A DNA stretch of 34,812 bases from Candidatus Methanoperedens sp. (GTDB taxonomy: Archaea; Halobacteriota; Methanosarcinia; Methanosarcinales; Methanoperedenaceae): positions 1-34,812 of the forward strand of contig JAHFDG010000042.1 in assembly GCA_023249105.1 (NCBI GenBank), given 5' to 3'. This document shows positions 7,848-16,228 of this stretch, piece by piece. The notes beneath the pieces were generated by a model. It saw only the letters and a program-made list of their open reading frames with translations. It did not search any database and had not been told where the DNA came from. Position 1 is the stretch's first letter, and each line of letters opens with the position of its first letter. The translations under genes and the position numbers were made by a program.

Positions 7848-9509
7848 TCACATCATTCCCAAAAGAGGAGTTATACCGCGTATGGTCACTTCTGCAGATA
7901 GCGCCGAAATCCATACAAGCCCGACAAAGTGGGTGTAAGTGTTAAAATGGTGCCCGCCGTCGACTATCCTGATAAGCATTGCAGATATTAAAGAATGGCA
8001 AACCATCATGAACATCAGCATAGTGGTCAGTAAAGGAATATTACTGTTGGAAATAGCAGCCATCGATATACCTATATCCATATCGGGGATAGGAACTCTT
8101 GAAAAAAGCTTTGCCAGCATGGCGATTATGGAAACTGCAAGAAACATAGTAGCCGCAATACCTGCCGTCATGCCGTAGAGCACCCCTATAAGGCTTGAAG
8201 CACTGCTGTATCTTAATTTCCTCATCGATACGATATCCATGAAATTCCTGCCGATAATATTCCCTATAATGGCAGGTTTCCCGCCCACGTTCGTGCCTTC
8301 GACAAACATTGTTGCGAACCGTTCAATGAGATTACTTCCCGTACCGGCCGCGAAATGTTCCCATGAACGCATTGTATTGAGCCTTGTTTTCAGTCTTTTG
8401 TAAAGGTTGCTGATATTTTGTGAAAGCGGGCCAAAATCATGAGAAACAAGTTCTTTTAACGATTCAATAATAAGACCGCTTCTTGCTCCTGCCGCGCCTC
8501 CAAGAGAGCGTATAAAAGCACCGAAATTTTCGTCAAACCTTTTGATTTTACCTTCTTCGGTCTGTGCTATGAGCCCTGTGAACAATAACGGCGTTAAAGC
8601 AACTGCGAACATTATCGTGATAGGAAGATGCAAAAATTCTATCAAGATGCCTATTGTGATTAAACAGGCAAGCAATGAAATGGGCATTGACCATTTAATC
8701 CTGCGGTCAGCAACGGTCTCTATTTCAAGTGTATGCCATATCCTGTCGGTTGGTACTTTTGATTTGGCGAATAACACTATAACCAGTTCGGTGACTACGA
8801 AAATTGCTATCGAGCCGCCAAGTAACAATATAGCGTCAAGACCAGTGATAATGGGCATTATTATAGCGAACGCTACAATGAATATAAGAGACATGCACAT
8901 GGAAATGAACATTTCCTTTATCATATCGATGGAATTCAGCGAATCCTTATACATTGTCATAAAATCGTTCATTACCACCGATTGTTCCGAAATGACGAAA
9001 TTTTCAAAATCCTGGCCCGCCTGTACTGAATGCGCCATCCTGTCCAGGAAATCTGAAAACAGGATTGAGGGCGTCCTTTTTGCAATGAACCTGCACGCTA
9101 CCGGGAAACTTATATGCCAGTAATAAATAAGCGCGTATATCCTCCCGGTTTCCCTGGCTAAATAACCATAAGCCTCGTTTTGCGACAACCTGAGCAAAAT
9201 ATCAACCCGTGACATCTGGGACGTGGCAAGAACCCCCATATGCGTGATATAATAATGTATACTATTATTGATTTCTTTTCTTTTCTTTTCAATCTCTGTT
9301 ATTGGATAGATCAAAACCATGGCAACCAGAATAAAAATAATCAGTACAATCAGTATTGCCATAATCCCGGTCATGATAGACGGGAGTGCAATCAATAACA
9401 GAAAAGGAAAAAGAATGGCAAATACAAATGTAGGTATCACGAATTTCTTAAAATAACGTTTCTGCGAGATTCCAAGACAATGGAATATAATCTTCGTATC
9501 CATTCTCAT
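7848..9509 (-). CDS. arlJ: Archaellum membrane platform protein ArlJ (FlaJ)
   Basis: ArlJ is the polytopic membrane core of the archaellum motor, related to the GspF/PilC platform proteins. The 553-residue protein has an N-terminal hydrophobic pair (about 25-75), a first cytoplasmic T2SF domain (about 95-200, including DFLDRMAHSVQAGQDFENF), several membrane segments (about 200-320), a second T2SF domain (about 320-440, with GAFIRSLGGAAGARSG) and further C-terminal membrane helices. The ATG overlaps the arlI stop by four bases. It is the last gene of the arl operon, ending next to the che promoter, so read-through into che is possible. Confidence 0.95.
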   Translation of the reverse strand: MRMDTKIIFHCLGISQKRYFKKFVIPTFVFAILFPFLLLIALPSIMTGIMAILIVLIIFILVAMVLIYPITEIEKKRKEINNSIHYYITHMGVLATSQMSRVDILLRLSQNEAYGYLARETGRIYALIYYWHISFPVACRFIAKRTPSILFSDFLDRMAHSVQAGQDFENFVISEQSVVMNDFMTMYKDSLNSIDMIKEMFISMCMSLIFIVAFAIIMPIITGLDAILLLGGSIAIFVVTELVIVLFAKSKVPTDRIWHTLEIETVADRRIKWSMPISLLACLITIGILIEFLHLPITIMFAVALTPLLFTGLIAQTEEGKIKRFDENFGAFIRSLGGAAGARSGLIIESLKELVSHDFGPLSQNISNLYKRLKTRLNTMRSWEHFAAGTGSNLIERFATMFVEGTNVGGKPAIIGNIIGRNFMDIVSMRKLRYSSASSLIGVLYGMTAGIAATMFLAVSIIAMLAKLFSRVPIPDMDIGISMAAISNSNIPLLTTMLMFMMVCHSLISAMLIRIVDGGHHFNTYTHFVGLVWISALSAEVTIRGITPLLGMM

Positions 9510-11137
9510 ACCTCAAACGGTATGCCGTCAAGACCTTTTGCCTGGTAACCCCAGATGATGTCCCTTACCTTATAATAGTCAAGGATATTCTCCTCAACCA
9601 TCCTGTTGAGTATTTTAGCACGCAATGCAAGCTCATCATATATCATGCGCTTATCGTCATACCCCTGTTTTACTGCTATCTTGTCAAGTATAAAACTGTT
9701 ATTCATGCCCCTGAAGCGATGCCTGTCATTTGTAAAATCCCACTCGAAAACGCCGCGGGTTATCACACCGCCAGCTTCTTCCAGATAACCTTCAATCTCG
9801 TCAACCGAAGTGCATCTTCGCAAATATTTGCCTTTCCTGTATATTGCCTGGAGAATTAAAGCGCAATTGAGGTTATCCGCAAATGTTGGCGGGATATTGA
9901 TTGGTTCACCTGTAAGCCGCTGAAGAAGTTTTCTGACCGATGATGCATGGAACGTGGCAAGAACTGCATGTCCAGTCTGCATTGCCTGGAATGCTACGGC
10001 GCCCTCTTCACCCCTGATTTCACCCACAATGATATAATTAGGTCTTGACCTGAGTGCAACTTTGAGGAGAGTGAATGTATCAACCTGCGATTCCTTAGGT
10101 CCATCCTCCCTGGTTATCAACTGCTGCCAGGCGGCCTGGGGCGGGGCTACTTCTGCCGTGTTCTCTACAGAATACATCTTTGCTTTGCTGCTTATGAACG
10201 GCAATGCTGCGTTGAGCATCGTTGTCTTACCGCTTGCGGTTTCACCGCTGAAAAAGATACTCATCTGGTTTTCAAGCAAAAGCCAGAGGTATGAAGCCAT
10301 GTTCCCGTCGATACTTCCCCACTTGATAAGCTGCGGAATACTGGCAGGAATTTCCATAAATTTTCTCATGGTGAAACTGGAACCCTTCCGGCTTATGTCT
10401 GTGCTGTAAATAGCGTTAATACGCGTGCCGTCCGGGAGGGTTCCGTCGATAATAGGGCGGGCATCGCTTACCGGCCTGCCAATCCGCTCTCCCGTGGTAT
10501 GCAGCCAGCGACTCAGATTTTCCTGTGTGCCAAAGGTCAGGTTGGTGGTAAGCATTCCCATAATCTTGTGTACAATAAAAATGCCGCTAACCCCAATACT
10601 GTGAATATCTTCAAGGTACGGATCCCTTACCACCGGCTCTATTGGTCCCTGGCCTATGATATCCCTGTCAAGAAAATAGGATATTTTATCAAATTCTTCC
10701 TGGTTTAAGGGCACGGCCTTTTCCCCGAGCAGCTTATCAAGAAAACTTGTAGGAGCAAATTTACCTTCGACCTGTATTGAATCATTGAAAAGGGACATCA
10801 TGAGCTTTCTCAACTGTTCTTCGTTTTCAGGAACAATTTCATCTGCCGCTTTTTCAAGGATAGAGTCCATTATCACACGATATTTTTTCTGTTCTTCCAG
10901 AGATAGTACGGGCTCGACTGCGATATACCGTATTTCCCTGGTTGCCTTATCGCCTTTCAGGTGGATAAATATCGGGTCGCCTACAGGATATATTATGGAA
11001 GGGACGGGAATGTCAACGATATCGCGTGGTAATTTTGCAAAGAAATCGGGCATAATCCCACTCTCTTTCTTGCATTTCTCCACATATTCATTCAAATGAG
11101 GGTTTCGTTGAATGGCTTCTTCAAATTTATCATCCAG
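9506..11137 (-). CDS. arlI: Archaellum assembly and rotation ATPase ArlI (FlaI)
   Basis: ArlI is the hexameric type II/IV-secretion ATPase that drives archaellum assembly and rotation. Motifs include Walker A GETASGKTTML, Walker B region NYIIVGEIRGEEGAVAF and the His-box ATFHASS. The start is unusual. A TTG at 11095 gives 529 residues but has no ribosome binding site. The frame stays open upstream to a CTG at 11137, five bases after a strong GAGGTGAT, and adds DDKFEEAIQRNPHL, which reads as a normal family N-terminus (543 residues in all). I use the CTG start; the TTG is the fallback. It lies 14 nt after arlH and overlaps arlJ. Confidence 0.95.
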   Translation of the reverse strand: MDDKFEEAIQRNPHLNEYVEKCKKESGIMPDFFAKLPRDIVDIPVPSIIYPVGDPIFIHLKGDKATREIRYIAVEPVLSLEEQKKYRVIMDSILEKAADEIVPENEEQLRKLMMSLFNDSIQVEGKFAPTSFLDKLLGEKAVPLNQEEFDKISYFLDRDIIGQGPIEPVVRDPYLEDIHSIGVSGIFIVHKIMGMLTTNLTFGTQENLSRWLHTTGERIGRPVSDARPIIDGTLPDGTRINAIYSTDISRKGSSFTMRKFMEIPASIPQLIKWGSIDGNMASYLWLLLENQMSIFFSGETASGKTTMLNAALPFISSKAKMYSVENTAEVAPPQAAWQQLITREDGPKESQVDTFTLLKVALRSRPNYIIVGEIRGEEGAVAFQAMQTGHAVLATFHASSVRKLLQRLTGEPINIPPTFADNLNCALILQAIYRKGKYLRRCTSVDEIEGYLEEAGGVITRGVFEWDFTNDRHRFRGMNNSFILDKIAVKQGYDDKRMIYDELALRAKILNRMVEENILDYYKVRDIIWGYQAKGLDGIPFEV

Positions 11138-11151
11138 AAAATATCACCTCT

Positions 11152-11844
11152 TCAGGAGACTCCGGAAATGTTGATCATTACCCCGCTTTTAGCTTCTACT
11201 TTAAAACCAATCATGGCGCCAACCTGGATTTCAGGACGCGAATATTTATTTATCATAGCCGTCCTTAAAATTTCAGACCCCATCTGGCGCATCTTTATTG
11301 TCATAAGAATCTCCGCAGCATCCTTAAATTCGGTAACTATATTGGGTGGCATTTCAGTGCTATCTATAGTAAGGATTATTGTTTTTTGAACGCCCGACAG
11401 TTTCTTGAAAAATGAAATAAGCTCAAGGCTTTTCTCCTGGTTTATGCTGTACCTGACAAGCGCTGAAAGCGTATCTATTATTATAATATTTTTTTCAAAC
11501 AGTACCTCGGCTCCCATAAGCCGCTGGACGAAATCTATCCTGGGCGTGGATTCCTTAAGCAGTGGAAAGACCGGGATATACAAAAGTTCTCCTTTTAAAA
11601 GCCTTATTCCAATGGGGTAATCCAGCGAGTTCATCTGCCTGATGAAATTCTTCGTGGTCAGTTGGGTAGAAATATACGTGACCGTGTGCTTATTATCCAG
11701 AAGACCGTAAGCGAACCGCTCGCACAGGGCGCTTTTTCCGCTTCCGCTTGGGCCGTCTATCATTATAAGCGAACCCCTGGGGAATCCTCCTCCAAGCATC
11801 TGGTTCAATTCGTCCCTGTCAAGTAAAAATGAATATCCTGCCAT
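11152..11844 (-). CDS. arlH: Archaellum motor RecA-like ATP-binding protein ArlH (FlaH)
   Basis: ArlH is a KaiC/RecA-like protein that binds ATP and forms a ring with ArlI under ArlJ. The 230-residue protein shows Walker A GPSGSGKSALCERF near residue 30 and the Walker B strand IIIIDTLSA near residue 115, with the rest matching the family length. Its ribosome binding site AGGAGGT is supplied by the last two Arg codons and stop codon of arlG, so arlG and arlH are likely translationally coupled. Confidence 0.95.
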   Translation of the reverse strand: MAGYSFLLDRDELNQMLGGGFPRGSLIMIDGPSGSGKSALCERFAYGLLDNKHTVTYISTQLTTKNFIRQMNSLDYPIGIRLLKGELLYIPVFPLLKESTPRIDFVQRLMGAEVLFEKNIIIIDTLSALVRYSINQEKSLELISFFKKLSGVQKTIILTIDSTEMPPNIVTEFKDAAEILMTIKMRQMGSEILRTAMINKYSRPEIQVGAMIGFKVEAKSGVMINISGVS

Positions 11845-11849
11845 ATTTA

Positions 11850-12305
11850 TTACCTCCTGAATTCAAAGCTGTCTTCAATGCCGTTTTCTGTAATCACTCT
11901 GAGGCTGTGGCTTCCAGTGTTAATGATAACCGTAGCATTTATTTGTAAAACATCCCCTGGAATCCACACTGCACCGCCGTTTACGCTGTTTAATATTGTT
12001 TTATTAAGATTGCCGTCCGGAACAAGGCTGCCGTCAATAATAACGTTTATATATTGGGTAGAGAGGTCTTCTTTCCCTGTGTTCTTTACATAAAAAGTAT
12101 AAATCTCGCTGGAATTAGGTATTTTCTCCGGGTCGTTTATTATTATGATGTCAGTCCTCAATTGCTCGGAAAATGTCTTACTGCCCATAGTGGCTGATGT
12201 CGTGATGGACTGGATGTTCAAGAACAGGGCTCCCACAACGCCTAAAGCTATTATCACAGACGTGATGAAAAATATCATTTGAGTTGCTGATGTTCCTGCT
12301 CCCAT
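11850..12305 (-). CDS. arlG: Archaellum stator-like protein ArlG (FlaG)
   Basis: ArlG is an archaellin-like protein outside the membrane that, with ArlF, anchors the motor to the S-layer. An N-terminal hydrophobic helix (about 8-30, ending VVGALFLNI) is followed by LRTDIIIINDPEKIP and the typical beta-rich domain with FYVKNTGKEDLS and IIDGSL. I take the ATG at 12305 (151 residues) because AGGTGA sits six bases before it; a GTG at 12314 would add three residues. Several N-x-S/T sequons suggest possible glycosylation. Confidence 0.88.
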   Translation of the reverse strand: MGAGTSATQMIFFITSVIIALGVVGALFLNIQSITTSATMGSKTFSEQLRTDIIIINDPEKIPNSSEIYTFYVKNTGKEDLSTQYINVIIDGSLVPDGNLNKTILNSVNGGAVWIPGDVLQINATVIINTGSHSLRVITENGIEDSFEFRR

Positions 12306-12314
12306 TAAATTCAC

Positions 12315-12710
12315 CTACGAAACTGCATAATCTGCCGCGCCGTTTGCAGTTATTATTTTCACTCTGCCATTAGTTGCTCCTTGAATGCTGACATTTATGG
12401 AGTTCCTGGGAGTCCATACCCCCTGAGGAGATACTGTAAATGATGTGAAACTCCCATTATGAATCACATTCAATTTGCTCGAATTAAGGGTCGTCGAACC
12501 GTTATTATAAATGGTAATATTACCATCACTCGCCGCCCAATTGGTTATCGTTATTTTAGTGTTCAATTTTTCAATCTGCTGTTCATTAAAATTTTTTTCT
12601 GCCTTAAGCATCCTGTGGTATGACATATCGGCCAGAGGATAAAACATTGCAGCCATATACATAAGGGAGGCAGTGAATATCACCACAACAGCAGAAGTGG
12701 AGAAACCCAT
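12315..12710 (-). CDS. arlF: Archaellum stator-like protein ArlF (FlaF)
   Basis: ArlF is the S-layer-binding partner of ArlG. The 131-residue protein begins MGFSTSAVVVIFTASLMYM, one N-terminal membrane helix as in the family, followed by a linker helix (about 30-50) and a beta-sandwich rich in Asn and Thr with many N-x-S/T sequons. The start has GGAGGG just upstream. It sits between arlB2 and arlG, the expected operon position. The assignment rests on position, length and N-terminus more than on any catalytic motif. Confidence 0.85.
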   Translation of the reverse strand: MGFSTSAVVVIFTASLMYMAAMFYPLADMSYHRMLKAEKNFNEQQIEKLNTKITITNWAASDGNITIYNNGSTTLNSSKLNVIHNGSFTSFTVSPQGVWTPRNSINVSIQGATNGRVKIITANGAADYAVS

Positions 12711-12724
12711 TTAACCCTCCTAAA

Positions 12725-13345
12725 TTATGGATAGAGCTGCACGAATTTGTAAATCCCGAAGGAATTCGGTGTGGTTATCTCAAGGTTTACAGATGAACCA
12801 AGCTCCTGGTTTAATGATAACCAGAATGTTTTCCTTGTTGTGAGTGTAATTCCTGAAATGGCTGCCGGTTTCACGTATAATTTCACAAGGTCACCACTGT
12901 TAAGTACAGGTGTAGTTGGAGTGAAAGAGCTATCTTCATCTCGTACTTTTGCAGCAGTAAAGATGTTTATATTTTCAGTGCCTGTGCTTGAATAGTTCAG
13001 GTCATAATGGTAATCCTGGTCCCATACTGTTACAATCACCTGTCTCAAGTCGATTGAAGATGTGCCAACATCTGGCTTTATCCTGATTTCAAGACCGTTA
13101 TTAAGATCAACCTGACTGGAAGACGACCTGTTCCCGAGAACCTGATCCACGATAATATTGGTGGATATCTGCTGTGTCGCCTCTTTGCTGGTCTTTGAGG
13201 CTTTCTGCTGGAGCGCACCTGTCGTGTATATCAACACCGTAGCTGCAACCGCGGCTACAAGAACCATCGCGATGAATATGATAAGAGTCCCTACGCCAAT
13301 ATCACCGCTCTCATTATTTAAGAGGAATTTCCTGTTTGCTTTCAT
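12725..13345 (-). CDS. arlB2: Archaellin (second copy)
   Basis: Archaellins are the filament subunits of the archaellum. This 206-residue preprotein has a class III signal peptide: the first 14 residues (MKANRKFLLNNESG) should be cut by the prearchaellin peptidase before DIGVGTL. The hydrophobic polymerisation helix IIFIAMVLVAAVAATVLI follows. The remainder is a beta-rich outer domain with sequons such as NRS and NYS. It is closely related to the archaellin just upstream. The weaker ribosome binding site (AAGG) and the hairpin in the preceding gap suggest it is the minor subunit. Confidence 0.95.
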   Translation of the reverse strand: MKANRKFLLNNESGDIGVGTLIIFIAMVLVAAVAATVLIYTTGALQQKASKTSKEATQQISTNIIVDQVLGNRSSSSQVDLNNGLEIRIKPDVGTSSIDLRQVIVTVWDQDYHYDLNYSSTGTENINIFTAAKVRDEDSSFTPTTPVLNSGDLVKLYVKPAAISGITLTTRKTFWLSLNQELGSSVNLEITTPNSFGIYKFVQLYP

Positions 13346-13359
13346 ATTCGTTGCCTTCT

Positions 13360-13394
13360 TTTAAAAAAGAAAAGGTATTCCCCTTTTTCAGGGG
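13360..13394 (-). terminator. Hairpin plus T-run between the two archaellin genes
   Basis: On the minus strand the arlB1 stop codon lies in CCCCTGAAAAAGGGG, a 4-bp G/C stem with a 7-nt loop. Eight bases further is a TTTTCTTTTTT tract, and arlB2 starts about 15 bases later. This looks like a partial terminator or RNA 3'-end stabiliser that would make arlB1 more abundant than the genes after it. Confidence 0.5.
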
Positions 13395-13996
13395 AATAGC
13401 GATACTTTCAATTTTGTTCCATAGGTTGCAGGAGCTACAATATCCTTGATTACCATTGTTCCGGCTTCAGGTATAATCTGGATAGTGCCTCTCTTTCGCA
13501 CATCAAGGTTTTGTCCGGTCTGGCCCAAATCGATTGTGATAATTGCAAGGTCGCCTGATGACAGTACATTGGTTGTGCTTGTCGGGTTTCTTTCCTCGAA
13601 GTAACCGAAATTGGTTGCTGTTGCTACGCCCGAGCTACCTGTGTTAAAGTTTAATGTAGTTGTTTTTGTCTCATTTATATATCTGACAAGTACCTGGTTG
13701 AAGTCAATATCAGAACCGCCTGATGACAGTTCAACAGTTACATTCAGCTTGTTAAGATTTTCAACATTTGTTGCTGACCTCTCACCTACCACTGATGTAA
13801 TTTTCAGGTTGGAAGACACTTCAGTGGTCGCTTCTTTACCTGTCTGCTGTGCTTTTTGCTGCAGAACGCCGGATGTCTGGATTAACACTGCTGCTGCTAC
13901 CGCTGCGACGAGTACCATCGCAATGAAGATAATCAGCGTGCCAATACCGACGTCACCTGCGTCGTTTTTTAATATATTGGTTCTATTTGCTTTCAT
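13388..13996 (-). CDS. arlB1: Archaellin (first, probably major copy)
   Basis: This 202-residue preprotein is the first gene of the arl operon. The class III signal peptide MKANRTNILKNDAG should be cleaved before DVGIGTLIIFIAMV, releasing the hydrophobic helix that forms the filament core. The outer domain is Thr/Ser/Asn-rich with few sequons. Its perfect GGAGG ribosome binding site, first position in the operon and the hairpin directly after it point to high expression. It shares the N-terminus almost exactly with the second archaellin and diverges in the surface-exposed part. Confidence 0.96.
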   Translation of the reverse strand: MKANRTNILKNDAGDVGIGTLIIFIAMVLVAAVAAAVLIQTSGVLQQKAQQTGKEATTEVSSNLKITSVVGERSATNVENLNKLNVTVELSSGGSDIDFNQVLVRYINETKTTTLNFNTGSSGVATATNFGYFEERNPTSTTNVLSSGDLAIITIDLGQTGQNLDVRKRGTIQIIPEAGTMVIKDIVAPATYGTKLKVSLFP

Positions 13997-14085
13997 AACG
14001 CCTCCATTATTTTTTTTTTAATTTCGAAACTCAGGTGGCGTCATTACGCCATTCCTTGCTTCTAACCCAATTTGTGTTTATACGT

Positions 14086-14122
14086 GGATATAAACGGAGT
14101 TGTGAAAAACGTGTGAAATTGG
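14086..14122 (-). promoter_or_regulatory. arl operon promoter with the shared arl/che regulatory block
   Basis: On the minus strand the block begins CCAATTTCACAC, contains two TTTCACA repeats with starts 11 bases apart, and ends in GTTTATA (14095-14089), the probable TATA box. It aligns without gaps to 7807-7843 ahead of cheY. The leader to the arlB1 ATG is about 65 nt. Paired repeats next to the TATA box suggest a regulator or a specialised TFB acting on both operons. Confidence 0.65.
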
Positions 14123-14160
14123 CGAATAAAAGCCCTAAAAGAAGAGAAATAAAAGAGAAA

Positions 14161-14793
14161 TCAGGCAATTAAGACCTTATTATTTTTAAACGAATCTATT
14201 TCCCTGGTTGTTTTTCCGATTTTATCCCTTAAATTATAAAGAAGGAGTTTCGTCCCGGGGTCATTTTCAAGTATCCTGTCAGGATAAAGCTGCCGCATGA
14301 GGATAAATCGTTTCCTGTCTGCAATGCCCTGTTTCAATAATGAGAATACAAGGTATAGGATTTCCTCTTTTCCTTTACAGTTTTTTACAGCTTCGATACA
14401 TTCTCCAAGCAGGCATGGGATTTCCAGCGCATCTTTAACAGCCATTAGGAGACCATCCAGGGTAACAGGTTTCATCAGATAGTCAGATACCATCGAAAGG
14501 CGTAAAAAATCGTCTATATTGGGGGGTTTTGACGTAATGGCCACCACAGGGATTTCCGGTCCTGTTTCTTTTATTTTTTCAATCAATTCCCATCCATCCA
14601 TATCCATGAAATCCATATCCAGAAGAACCATATCAGGCGTTTCTCTTTCCAGTTCCAGTAAACAATCATTTCCTGTATATGCCGTATTAATTATGTACTT
14701 ATCAACGTCCATAAGCAGCATTTCTGCAAAAAGGTCAGCTACATCGGGTTCGCTGTTTACAATAAGTATTGATTTTAACTTTTTCTGCACCAT
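14161..14793 (-). CDS. Degenerate receiver-domain protein next to the archaellin genes
   Basis: From the ATG at 14793 the product is 210 residues; a GTG at 14856 would add 21. Residues 8-120 form a receiver domain with phospho-acceptor D59 (LLDMDFMDMDGWEL), T87 and K108 (YLMKPV). However, the usual acidic metal-binding pair is replaced by N13-S14 in ILIVNSEPD, leaving only E15. Phosphorylation may therefore be altered or lost. The C-terminal ~90 residues are helical and charged (ILYLVFSLLKQGIADRKRF) and match no output domain I know. It lies upstream of arlB1 in the same direction and may regulate motility or link chemotaxis to it; that is inference. Confidence 0.8.
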   Translation of the reverse strand: MVQKKLKSILIVNSEPDVADLFAEMLLMDVDKYIINTAYTGNDCLLELERETPDMVLLDMDFMDMDGWELIEKIKETGPEIPVVAITSKPPNIDDFLRLSMVSDYLMKPVTLDGLLMAVKDALEIPCLLGECIEAVKNCKGKEEILYLVFSLLKQGIADRKRFILMRQLYPDRILENDPGTKLLLYNLRDKIGKTTREIDSFKNNKVLIA

Positions 14794-14856
14794 ATGATTT
14801 AGACTTGAAATCACACAAATATAAGGATTGGTGCGATTAACTTTCACAAATATCAC

Positions 14857-15273
14857 AGCGTAAGTGAGATAGTTGATTTATGATATGAAAAAGGATGCCA
14901 ATCCGGAATTTAACGGTTATACTTTTTTAGCATTAACATTTTTCACCTATTTTGCATGAAGGTTGCCATAGGTAAGATTTGGATTGACTGCATTGGGTTT
15001 TGTTATCATATCTTGATGTTCAATATATTTTTAATACCCGGTGAGATTATTTCCCACACTGGCACTTATTGCGAAAATTAAGGTTTTCTAATGTTTTACA
15101 GCATCAGAAGGCATTATCATTTTTTTCATGAAACGATTTTTTTGGTGCTCATTTTATCTCACTCACCCTTATATTAGTATGAAAGCATTCTAAAGGAAGA
15201 ACCCCCTATAACCGAAATGAACTGCAATTTTACCACCTTTTGCATTCGTTTTTTCGGATGAGGGGGTTATAAA
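14857..15273. other. Intergenic region upstream of the receiver gene
   Basis: I see no convincing gene here. Near 14811-14857 the plus strand holds TCACACAAATAT and TTTCACAAATATCACA, similar to the repeat half of the arl/che promoter block but in the opposite orientation and with different spacing. The rest is AT-rich. CCGAAA near 15210 and TTTCGG near 15252 could form a weak long-range stem. Confidence 0.4.
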
Positions 15274-15401
15274 TATAGTTGAGAACCTGATTTTCTAAAC
15301 ATATCTTGTGAACACTTTGCGCTCTTGGCGCCTTTGCGGTGTGCGATTTTATTCACCGCGGAGCCGCAAAGATAGTTAAAATTGTTTAGTTTTCAACTAT
15401 A
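15274..15401. repeat. 128-bp MITE-like element with terminal inverted repeats (copy 1)
   Basis: The element starts TATAGTTGAGAAC and ends with the complement of TATAGTTGAAAAC, a 13-bp terminal inverted repeat with one mismatch. Inside is a GC-rich hairpin core: CTTTGCGG pairs with CCGCAAAG and GCGGTG with CACCGC around an AT-rich loop. A second copy lies inverted at 16512-16652 and aligns along its whole length. It encodes no protein. It looks like a non-autonomous mobile element, but no clear target duplication is visible. Confidence 0.65.
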
Positions 15402-15479
15402 GATATCGAATTATTGCGAAAAAAAACATTTAGGAAAATTTTTACAAACAATAAATAAAATAAAAAATGGGAAAAATGA

Positions 15480-16148
15480 TTATGCACTAACCAGAACTAC
15501 ATCATTTTGCCCGCGTAATGCATCTCTATTATTATCATCGTTAAATGCCTCATATATCGATTGTGCCGCTTCTTCATGAGTGGAAGCTCCTGATAACAGC
15601 ATGTATATTGACGCAGGATACTGCAATAATTTGACTATTTTCTGGGGGGTTTTGTTATTTGCCAGAAATATTGCTATGAGATTGGCATAAAAACTATTTA
15701 TTTCAGGATCTATTCCTGTAATTTGAATTGAAATATGGTCGCTTTCTCTCCCGATATTCACAGAGACTGGCCAGTTAAGATAGGAAATTTCTTCATTTAT
15801 TGCTTTATTCAGGCTATTTATGTCATAAACATTGATATTATGTGCTGTAAAGAGCTGGACAGCTTCATCAAGCGGTGGAAGATTACACGTCCTGTTTATT
15901 AAAAGCCACCTGAACATTGTGAGAGGGATAGTTACGCCGTATATCCTGTTGCGTGTCTGCTCCATGGCATGGTTCTTTTCTTTAAACATGTCCTTTGCCG
16001 TTTCAAGGCTTCCCATGTTTTCGGTAACAAAACCCGTAAAATCTATTATATCTCTCATCGCCGCAGAAAGGTTACCCTGATGTTTTTTAAGCAATGGGTC
16101 AAGCATCTTCAAATGTGCGTCACTTATAGATACATTTTTTCTTAACAT
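15480..16148 (-). CDS. Hypothetical protein with ribbon-helix-helix-like N-terminus
   Basis: The 222-residue product begins RKNVSISDAHLKMLDPLLKKHQGNLSAAMRDII in outline: a strand followed by two helices, as in ribbon-helix-helix DNA-binding domains of the CopG/antitoxin type. The remaining 170 residues are alpha/beta with no motif I recognise and no membrane segment. Its promoter region holds a nested palindrome (16229-16268), suggesting autoregulation. The gene and the small membrane ORF beyond its promoter are enclosed by two inverted MITE-like elements. A regulator is the best guess. Confidence 0.75.
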   Translation of the reverse strand: MLRKNVSISDAHLKMLDPLLKKHQGNLSAAMRDIIDFTGFVTENMGSLETAKDMFKEKNHAMEQTRNRIYGVTIPLTMFRWLLINRTCNLPPLDEAVQLFTAHNINVYDINSLNKAINEEISYLNWPVSVNIGRESDHISIQITGIDPEINSFYANLIAIFLANNKTPQKIVKLLQYPASIYMLLSGASTHEEAAQSIYEAFNDDNNRDALRGQNDVVLVSA

Positions 16149-16228
16149 ATTTCCACCTTTTTATTTTTGATATCAATGAGATTACAGGATTATTGCCACA
16201 GCCTCTGAGAGGTGTGGACATTCGCCCT

